From contig CALXQS010000013.1 of assembly GCA_944390715.1 (NCBI GenBank), positions 1 to 60,489 on the forward strand: 60,489 bases of DNA, in the 5' to 3' direction. Positions within the stretch are counted from its first letter, which is position 1, and every line of letters begins with the position of its first letter. This document shows, one piece after another, positions 54,628-60,489 of this stretch. A program made the translations under genes and the position numbers. This DNA is from an uncultured Duodenibacillus sp. Lineage in GTDB: Bacteria; Pseudomonadota; Gammaproteobacteria; Burkholderiales; Burkholderiaceae_F. The notes under the pieces are model-generated. The model worked only from the letters and a program-made list of their open reading frames with translations. It ran no database searches and had not been told where the DNA came from.

Positions 54628-55146
54628 TTATTCGTGTGGATGAACTTTGCCGCGAATCATCTCGCGACGCATCTTTTCAATAAACATCAAGCGCCGAACG
54701 GCTTCGCGCGCGAGAGTCCAGTCGTGGGTTTGATCAATGGCAATGGCAAGCTTGCCTAGGAGTTCGCTTCGAACGGCTTGCACGCGAGCCAACAGGGCTT
54801 GCTCGGCTTTCTCGTTGCCTGCAGCGGCTTCATGCTCTTCGCGCCACTCGATTTGCTCGAGCAAAAATTCAGCCGGCATCTTCGTGTCGGTCTCGGCTCC
54901 CACGTCTACCCCAGCGGCCTTAATCAAAAGCGAGGCGCGAGAAACCGGATCCAAAAGGGCATCTTTGGCTTCATTGATGCGCCCTGCCCACTGCTCGGCC
55001 ACGCGCCGCTCAGCAGGCGTTTTGTCCGCAAAGCGATCCGGATGCACGAGCGCAATCGTCTTGCGCCAATTTTCTTCAATTACCGCATCCTCAAGAACAA
55101 AACGCTCGGGCAGTCCCAAAATTTTGAAGGCTTCGATTTGAGCCAT
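54628..55146 (-). CDS. hscB: J-domain co-chaperone HscB
   Basis: This 172-residue protein has an N-terminal J domain with the HPD motif in LVHPDRFADKTPAER and a C-terminal helical domain that binds IscU. It stimulates HscA ATPase. It lies between iscA (17-base gap) and hscA. The length equals the E. coli protein (171). Confidence 0.95.
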   Translation of the reverse strand: MAQIEAFKILGLPERFVLEDAVIEENWRKTIALVHPDRFADKTPAERRVAEQWAGRINEAKDALLDPVSRASLLIKAAGVDVGAETDTKMPAEFLLEQIEWREEHEAAAGNEKAEQALLARVQAVRSELLGKLAIAIDQTHDWTLAREAVRRLMFIEKMRREMIRGKVHPHE

Positions 55147-55163
55147 GCACGCACCTTCAACTT

Positions 55164-55487
55164 TCAGACGTGAAACGACTTGCCGCAGCCGCAGGTTTCT
55201 TTTTCCTGCGGATTTTTGTACTTAAAGCCTTCCTGCAGGCCTTCGCGCACATAGTCAAGTTCCGTGCCGTCAATGTAAGGAAGGCTTTTTGCGTCAACGA
55301 TAACCTTGACGCCAAAGCTCTCCCAAACCTGATCATCGTCGTTGACGACGTCGGCAAATTCAAGCTTGTAGGCCATGCCCGAGCAGCCGCTCGTCTTGAC
55401 GCCAAGGCGCAGTCCGATGCCTTTTCCGCGCTTAGCGAGAAAGGCCGCCACATGCTTAGCCGCGGCCTCAGTAAGTGTCACTGCCAT
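55164..55487 (-). CDS. iscA: A-type Fe-S carrier IscA
   Basis: This 107-residue HesB/YadR-family protein has the three invariant cysteines, Cys35 in [12 protein letters not shown] and Cys99/Cys101 in CGCGKSFHV. It carries iron or assembled clusters to apo-proteins. Its position in the isc operon after iscU supports the name over ErpA or SufA. Confidence 0.96.
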   Translation of the reverse strand: MAVTLTEAAAKHVAAFLAKRGKGIGLRLGVKTSGCSGMAYKLEFADVVNDDDQVWESFGVKVIVDAKSLPYIDGTELDYVREGLQEGFKYKNPQEKETCGCGKSFHV

Positions 55488-55520
55488 GGTGGATGTTCTC
55501 CTTGTCCGTATCGTGCGGCA

Positions 55521-55907
55521 TCAAGCCTTCTTTTGCTTGGACTTGTAGTCGTCAATGGCTGCCTTGATGGCATCTTCGGCCAAAATCGAGCAGTGAATCT
55601 TGACGGGCGGCAGCGCAAGCTCTTCGGCAATGTCGGCGTTGGAAATCTTTGCTGCATCATCGAGCGTCTTGCCCTTGACCCATTCGGTCACGAGCGAACT
55701 TGAGGCAATAGCCGAGCCGCAGCCGTAGGTCTTAAATTTTGCGTCTTCAATCACGCCCTGATCATTGACCTTAATCTGCAGGCGCATCACGTCGCCGCAA
55801 GCCGGAGCGCCGACCATGCCGGTGCCCACCGAATCATCATTTTTGTCGAGCGTGCCCACATTGCGCGGATGCTCGTAGTGGTCCATCAGTTTTTCGCTGT
55901 AAGCCAT
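55521..55907 (-). CDS. iscU: Fe-S scaffold protein IscU
   Basis: This 128-residue scaffold is the one on which clusters are built. Ligands Cys37, Asp39, Cys63, His105 and Cys106 are at the E. coli positions, and the HscA-binding LPPVK motif is at 99-103. A 141-base gap separates it from iscS, larger than the other gaps of the operon, and holds no clear signal. Confidence 0.97.
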   Translation of the reverse strand: MAYSEKLMDHYEHPRNVGTLDKNDDSVGTGMVGAPACGDVMRLQIKVNDQGVIEDAKFKTYGCGSAIASSSLVTEWVKGKTLDDAAKISNADIAEELALPPVKIHCSILAEDAIKAAIDDYKSKQKKA

Positions 55908-56048
55908 GATTTGTCGTTTCCTGATAATGGGGACTTTTTTAAGTATGTCTTATCCTCTTGCATGCGTCAGGAAGGCGCTGACCTCAAAAAAGACAAAGCG
56001 TCGACTTTTTTGATGAAGTAAAGCCGCTTCAAGACGCATGCAGACTTT

Positions 56049-57260
56049 TTAGTGTTCGCTCCACTTCACGGTCGAGAGATCAATGCCCTGCTGGTGCATC
56101 TCCCACAAGGGGGACATTTCGCGCAGTTTAGCGACCTGCTCGGTAAGGGTCTTGATGGTGAAGTCGATTTCTTCTTCAGTCGTAAAGCGCCCGATCGAGA
56201 AGCGAATCGAGCTGTGGGCAAGTTCATCGTCGCGCCCAAGAGCACGAAGCACGTAGCTGGGCTCAAGAGAGGCAGACGTGCAGGCTGATCCTGAACTCAC
56301 TGCAATGTCCTTGACGGCCATCATGAGGCTTTCTCCCTCAACAAAGGCAAAGGACACATTAAGCGTCGAGCAGACGTGGTGCTCCATATTGCCGTTGACG
56401 TAGACGTCAGGAATGTTGTCCAAAATGCCCTTTAAGAGCCGATCACGAAGCTTGGTGCAGTGCTCAATGTCGTGCTTTTGCTCAAGTCTGGCCAGGCGAT
56501 AGGCTTCGCCCATGCCCACGATCTGGTGTGTGGCCAGCGTTCCCGAGCGCATGCCGCGCTCGTGTCCGCCGCCGTGAATTTGCGGCTCAATGCGAACGCG
56601 CGGCTTGCGGCGAACGTAAAGAGCCCCCATGCCCTTGGGGCCATAGACCTTGTGCGACGAAAGACTCAGAAGGTCAATCTTGAGCTTCGTCATATCAAGC
56701 TCCATTTTGCCCGCGGCCTGCGTCGCATCACAGTGAAAGATCACGCCCTTGCTGCGGCAGAGTTCGCCAATGGCTTCAAGATCCTGAATGACGCCGATTT
56801 CGTTGTTGACAGCCATGATGGACACAAGCGTCGTATCCGGACGGATGGCAGCTTCAAGTTCCTTCATGTCGATCATGCCGTCGGGCTGCACGCCAAGATA
56901 GGTGACTTCAAAGCCTTCGGTTTCAAGATGGCGCATGCTGTCTAAAACTGCCTTGTGCTCGGTCTTGACCGTGATGAGATGCTTGCCCTTGTCCTTATAA
57001 AAGTGCGCAGCGCCTTTGATGGCAAGGTTGTCGGACTCGGTTGCGCCCGAAGTCCAAACGATTTCTCGCGGATCTGCGTTGAGGTATGCTGCCACTTCAT
57101 TTCTGGCTTCTTCAACCGCCTTTTCCGCTTCCCAGCCATAGGCGTGGGAGCGGCTTGCAGGGTTGCCGAACTTCGTCAGAAGAAAGGGAAGCATCTTTTC
57201 GACCACGCGCGGATCGGTGGGCGTAGTGGCCGCATAGTCAAGATAAACAGGCAATCTCAT
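56049..57260 (-). CDS. iscS: Cysteine desulfurase IscS
   Basis: This 404-residue PLP enzyme releases sulfur from cysteine for clusters and thio-modifications. Signatures are [14 protein letters not shown] at the start, TSGATESDN, the PLP lysine in [12 protein letters not shown], and the mobile catalytic cysteine in [14 protein letters not shown]. The C-terminus [21 protein letters not shown] region matches the IscU-binding tail. The ATG at 57260 is chosen over an upstream one (57305) because of the conserved [10 protein letters not shown] start and the AGAGAG just before it. Confidence 0.97.
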   Translation of the reverse strand: MRLPVYLDYAATTPTDPRVVEKMLPFLLTKFGNPASRSHAYGWEAEKAVEEARNEVAAYLNADPREIVWTSGATESDNLAIKGAAHFYKDKGKHLITVKTEHKAVLDSMRHLETEGFEVTYLGVQPDGMIDMKELEAAIRPDTTLVSIMAVNNEIGVIQDLEAIGELCRSKGVIFHCDATQAAGKMELDMTKLKIDLLSLSSHKVYGPKGMGALYVRRKPRVRIEPQIHGGGHERGMRSGTLATHQIVGMGEAYRLARLEQKHDIEHCTKLRDRLLKGILDNIPDVYVNGNMEHHVCSTLNVSFAFVEGESLMMAVKDIAVSSGSACTSASLEPSYVLRALGRDDELAHSSIRFSIGRFTTEEEIDFTIKTLTEQVAKLREMSPLWEMHQQGIDLSTVKWSEH

Positions 57261-57370
57261 TTTGATTCTCTCTTTTTTCTTCTTTTCCATGTGGAGTCTG
57301 ATCAAAAATCAGTCGCTGGAAAAGCTGCACTAAAAACAAACGATTCAATTCCTTTTCGTACGGGATGCAC

Positions 57371-57859
57371 TCATTGCGAAACAGAGGAAGTCACTCTTGC
57401 CGAACGATGCAGGCTCACCACATGCTCGGTGTTGCCGGAAAGCGCTGCCGTGCGGCTCAAATTTCTATCCTTGATCGACTGCAAGGTCTGCGAATTTAAA
57501 AATTCCGCCATCTTGGCGTTGAGCTCCGACCATAGACCGTGCGCAAGACACTGCGCGCCGCCTCTGCAGGAGGCTTCACCCCGGCATTGGCTGACATCCA
57601 CATCGCCTTCAACTGCCCGCACGATTTCGCCGGCGGTGATCTCAGCAGCGGGCTTTCCTAGCAGATAACCGCCGCCAGGGCCGCGCACGCTTTTGACGAG
57701 CTCGGCGTGACGCAATTGGCAAAAGATTTGCTCAAGGTAGGCAAGCGACATCTTCTGCCTGCGTGCAATGTCGCTCAAGCGCACAGGCTTGTTCTCGGCA
57801 TTGAGCGCCAAATCGATCATGCTGGTGACGGCAAACCGTCCGCGAGTGGTAAGCTTCAC
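57371..57859 (-). CDS. iscR: Fe-S-sensing regulator IscR
   Basis: This 162-residue Rrf2-family protein has an N-terminal winged helix (LSDIARRQKMSLAYLEQIF) and the 2Fe-2S ligands Cys92, Cys98, Cys104 and His107 at exactly the E. coli positions. The holo form represses the isc operon when clusters are plentiful. It is the first gene of the operon, with two IscR-type boxes upstream. The C-terminal tail beyond residue 135 is Ser-rich and not conserved. Confidence 0.97.
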   Translation of the reverse strand: MKLTTRGRFAVTSMIDLALNAENKPVRLSDIARRQKMSLAYLEQIFCQLRHAELVKSVRGPGGGYLLGKPAAEITAGEIVRAVEGDVDVSQCRGEASCRGGAQCLAHGLWSELNAKMAEFLNSQTLQSIKDRNLSRTAALSGNTEHVVSLHRSARVTSSVSQ

Positions 57860-57962
57860 TGCTCAAAATGTCGGGGTTGTTGATATGCATCCGTGTCGGC
57901 AGGGATAAAGAAAGGTCGCGAAGAACCTCTTCTTTTTGCAGCGTCTTTTCGCAAACTTTCAA

Positions 57963-58023
57963 ATACCCTACTCAATTAGTCAGGAATCATACAGAAAAAT
58001 ACCCTACAAAAAAACATGGGTAT
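57963..58023 (-). promoter_or_regulatory. Tandem IscR type 1 boxes of the isc operon
   Basis: On the minus strand the 25-base site at 57987-57963 (ATTCCTGACT, a 5-base core, AGTAGGGTAT) fits the type 1 IscR consensus at about 22 positions. A second site at 58023-57999 keeps the ATACCC and GGGTAT ends around an A/T centre. They lie 104-164 bases upstream of iscR, 36 bases apart. A possible -10 box TATGAT (57991-57986) abuts the first, so binding would block transcription. Confidence 0.75.
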
Positions 58024-58157
58024 TTTTTCCAATCGATGCTTTTGCCCGCAAGCATGCGTCTTCCTGCCGTTGATGGGAGAAGATGCGCTGCCTCGGCTTG
58101 CAGTTGCTATCTGCGTCAACACTTTTCCCCGGCAACAACTAATTCTTGTTGAGCAGC

Positions 58158-59390
58158 ATGTCAAAAATCACTGATGCCTGCCGCGTACGCGTGCTGTTTT
58201 TCTTTTGCTGGACGGCGTATTTCTGCTCGTACCTCGGAAGACTCAACTTTTCGAGCGCAACGCTTGACATGGTCAATGCCGGACTCGTCACCACTGCTGC
58301 GGCGGGCCTCATCAACACGGCCTATTTCACGGCCTATGGAATCGGAAGCTTTGTAAACGGCTTGGCAGGCGACCGGCTCTCTCCCAAAACAATGATTGCT
58401 GCCGGCCTTGGTTTGTCGGGTGCGGCCAATGCGCTCATGCCCATAGTAGCGCACACGGATTTTCTTTCTCTTGTCTGGGCTGTCAACGGCTGGGCGCAGG
58501 CCATGGTCTGGGCTCCGATGCTGCGCATGTTTGCCTTGCTTTTGACTGATCGCGACAAGATTTCCTTTAGCGTTGACATCGTGTCTTCTCAAGTGGGCGG
58601 CACGCTTGCCTCGCTTTTGCTTGCTGCTGCAGCAAGCTGGCTTATCGGATGGGAGGGCGTTTTTGCGGTGCCCGCCGTCATTCTTCTTGCGGCTGCCGCA
58701 GGCTGGCTTTTCTTCTTTGAAAGGCTCACCGGCTTTCAAACGCCCGACTTCTGGAAGGCTACCTCAATGAGCGGCACTTCGAGCATAAAGAAAGTCTTCT
58801 CGCAAGTGCTTTTGCTTTCGGGCTGCGGCATCGCGCTTTTGGCCTGGCCCGCGTTCGTGCACGGCACGCTCAAAGACGGCCTCTCAGCCTGGACACCCAC
58901 GATTTTGGGTGAAAGTTTCGGCTTAACCGCATCGTTTGCGCTTTTGGTGACGGCAGTGCTTCCCATCATCAACTTCTTTGGGGCATACCTTGCCAAAACT
59001 GTGCTCGGGCTTGTGAAGGAAAATGTCTTCGTCGCTACTGCCTTGCTGCTCGCCGCTGCCGCCTTGGACCTTGTCACTCTCTCGCTTTGGGGCATGAATT
59101 CGCTATTTGCCGCGGCTTTTTTAATTGCGTTTGCTGCGGCTCTCACGATGGGCGTCAATACGCTGCTTGTCTCCATCTATCCGCTTCGGTTTGAAGGACG
59201 CGGCACGGTCTCAAGCGTCTCTGGCCTATTGAATGCTCTAGGGTATCTGGGAGCGGCAGCCTCAACTGCAGCAAGCGGAGCTTCGGCTCTTATCTGGGGA
59301 TGGGAGCCAACGTTTCTCATCTGGGCAGGACTCACGGCAACCGCGGCCGTCGTTTGCCTGCTGGGACGAACGCGCAAGCCCAAGCAATAA
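58158..59390 (+). CDS. MFS transporter
   Basis: This 410-residue membrane protein has about 12 helices in two halves. The first helix region FFFCWTAYFCSYLGRLNFSSA and the loop GDRLSPKTMI recall MFS carriers of the organophosphate/GlpT-UhpC type. The ATG at 58158 is chosen over a TTG four codons upstream. It is divergent from iscR with nearly 300 bases between. No neighbour suggests the substrate. Confidence 0.85.
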   Translation: MSKITDACRVRVLFFFCWTAYFCSYLGRLNFSSATLDMVNAGLVTTAAAGLINTAYFTAYGIGSFVNGLAGDRLSPKTMIAAGLGLSGAANALMPIVAHTDFLSLVWAVNGWAQAMVWAPMLRMFALLLTDRDKISFSVDIVSSQVGGTLASLLLAAAASWLIGWEGVFAVPAVILLAAAAGWLFFFERLTGFQTPDFWKATSMSGTSSIKKVFSQVLLLSGCGIALLAWPAFVHGTLKDGLSAWTPTILGESFGLTASFALLVTAVLPIINFFGAYLAKTVLGLVKENVFVATALLLAAAALDLVTLSLWGMNSLFAAAFLIAFAAALTMGVNTLLVSIYPLRFEGRGTVSSVSGLLNALGYLGAAASTAASGASALIWGWEPTFLIWAGLTATAAVVCLLGRTRKPKQ

Positions 59391-59605
59391 ATTTGTACGG
59401 TCGCAAAAATCATCCCAAGCCGTGACGCCTTACTCTTTCAGGGACCAACACAAAAGCGCTCAAGCTTGAATTTTTGCGCACCGCCAACACGATCTCGCTT
59501 ATACTTTCGGCCTGTGCGGAATTTTTACTTTCTGCATTGGTTTTTTACATGACTGCCAGCTTTGCCGCGCATTAGCGCAGAGCCTGCATTTCGGACCGAC
59601 GCCCC

Positions 59606-60271
59606 ATGGAATTTGATTTTTCTCTTATTACGTCTTCGCTTCCGCTGCTTTTGCAGGGAGCGCTTGTGACCCTCGAGATCACGGCTTTGGCCGTGGGCCT
59701 TGGCTTGGTGTTTGGTTTGCTTGCCGCACTTGCACAATTAAGCCGCTGGGCACCGCTGCGCATTGTTGCCAAGGTCTACGTGGACTTCATCCGCGGCACC
59801 CCTCTTCTGGTGCAGATCTTCATCATCTACTTCGCACTGCCCGTGATCATCGGCCAGCGCATTGATCCCTTTGTGGCCGCAGTGGCTGCCTGCTCAATCA
59901 ATTCCGGTGCGTACGTTGCTGAAATCTTCCGCGCGGGCATTCAGTCAATCGACATCGGTCAGATGCGCGCGGGCCTCTCTCTGGGCATGAATTGGAACCA
60001 GACGATGCGCTACATTATCCTACCGCAGGCCTTTAAGCGCATCATCCCGCCGCTTGGCAATGAGTTCATCGCCATGTTGAAGGACTCTTCATTGGTGTCC
60101 GTCATCGGCTTTGAAGAACTGACCCGTTCGGGGCAGCTCATCATTTCGGAAACCTACGGCTCGCTTGAAATCTGGTCGGCTGTGGCTATTCTCTACCTCA
60201 TCATGACGCTTTCGATTACGCGTCTTGTCGGGTATCTTGAGAAGCGCTTTAAGATCAGCGACGCACGATAA
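59606..60271 (+). CDS. Polar amino acid ABC transporter permease
   Basis: This 221-residue membrane protein is of the HisM/GlnP family. It has VDFIRGTPLLVQIFIIYFAL, the cytoplasmic EAA-type coupling loop (EIFRAGIQSIDIGQMRAGLS) and LPQAFKRIIPPLGNEFIAML. Such permeases work with a periplasmic binding protein and an ATPase, neither of which follows before a terminator at 60298. The 215-base gap upstream (59391-59605) shows no gene. The partner genes must lie elsewhere. Glutamine, arginine or cystine are common substrates. Confidence 0.9.
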   Translation: MEFDFSLITSSLPLLLQGALVTLEITALAVGLGLVFGLLAALAQLSRWAPLRIVAKVYVDFIRGTPLLVQIFIIYFALPVIIGQRIDPFVAAVAACSINSGAYVAEIFRAGIQSIDIGQMRAGLSLGMNWNQTMRYIILPQAFKRIIPPLGNEFIAMLKDSSLVSVIGFEELTRSGQLIISETYGSLEIWSAVAILYLIMTLSITRLVGYLEKRFKISDAR

Positions 60272-60297
60272 GCCGCCCATCGGAGAGCTTTTTACAG

Positions 60298-60329
60298 AGC
60301 CGCGCCTTTTCTTGAGGCTGCGGCTTTTT
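60298..60329 (+). terminator. Terminator of the permease gene
   Basis: AGCCGCGCC and GGCTGCGGCT form a stem with one bulge, followed by TTTTT. It lies 26 bases after the permease stop and shows that the gene is not transcribed together with anything to its right. Confidence 0.78.
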
Positions 60330-60387
60330 GTGTCCCATCATCTCAATCCCTCATGATGATTCTTGCATTAAACTGTAACTCTTGAAA

Positions 60388-60489
60388 TTAGGGAATCGAC
60401 TTCAGCGAGGAGCTTGCGTCGAGAATGGATGCAAGTTCCTCGTTTGTCATCGTTGTATTCAGTTTCTGGAGCAACTTTCCAACCTTATT
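60388..60489 (-). CDS. 3' end of an unknown gene (cut by right edge)
   Basis: On the minus strand an open frame enters from the right edge and ends at TAA (60390-60388), giving 33 residues ending EELASILDASSSLKSIP. Nothing is recognised. It may be the C-terminus of a real protein or chance coding. Confidence 0.35.
   Translation of the reverse strand, partial: NKVGKLLQKLNTTMTNEELASILDASSSLKSIP

Overview
The window looks like chromosomal DNA of a gut-type betaproteobacterium, probably Burkholderiales and possibly Sutterellaceae. The reasons are its moderate GC content, an rpfE-like gene overlapping recJ, a glnA-ntrB-ntrC block, a complete isc operon, an O2-independent heme-breakdown enzyme (HutW/ChuW type), and the lack of any sugar-uptake locus. 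The genus is inference only. Nearly all genes are intact. Broken genes are confined to two spots: two DUF4143-type ATPases at 33.9-35.5 kb and an IS transposase at 47.6-48.7 kb.

0-12 kb: the left edge holds the promoter and boxA leader of an rRNA operon that runs off the window, preceded by initiator tRNA-fMet. Next come a PyrD-like flavoprotein with an eroded orotate site, a membrane Hdr-like iron-sulfur oxidoreductase followed by an IclR regulator, and the nitrogen-control block glnA-ntrB-ntrC with a sigma-54 promoter and NtrC-type enhancer sites. An Asp/Glu racemase with an extra N-terminal domain and a penicillin-binding DD-peptidase follow.

12-25 kb: housekeeping genes. These are hrpA, argA-yggX, rpiA, a PAS histidine kinase with a FixJ-type regulator, and an rpfE-like gene overlapping recJ.

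25-31 kb: a catabolic locus. A LysR regulator is divergent from an enolase-superfamily dehydratase, a DcuC-type carrier and an MmgE/PrpD protein. The locus has a near-consensus sigma-70 promoter, and the first two genes use strongly biased codons. The three genes are separated by hairpins. Together they look like import and dehydration/isomerisation of a hydroxy-dicarboxylate or sugar acid.

31-35.5 kb: prfB, with its programmed +1 frameshift site, and lysS. Then come two broken ATPases of one family, placed tail to tail and each associated with a palindrome.

35.5-47.5 kb: the most interesting region. About 9.6 kb of genes on the minus strand read hutW, TonB-dependent receptor, ECF S component, EcfT, fused double EcfA, hutX, flavodoxin, exbB, exbD, tonB. 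This is a complete heme route: outer-membrane receptor and its energisers, an ECF transporter in place of the usual HutBCD-type ABC importer, a cytosolic heme carrier, and an anaerobic ring-opening radical-SAM enzyme with a candidate flavodoxin electron donor. The divergent region carries a Fur-like box and a second palindrome. In the other direction lie a DtxR-family regulator with an altered metal site and an ABC-2 exporter.

47.5-60.5 kb: a decayed IS5-like transposase, a NUDIX hydrolase, exonuclease III, a MATE exporter, the isc operon (iscR-iscS-iscU-iscA-hscB-hscA-fdx-iscX) with IscR-type boxes upstream, an MFS transporter, a polar amino acid ABC permease, and the 3' end of an unknown minus-strand gene at the right edge.
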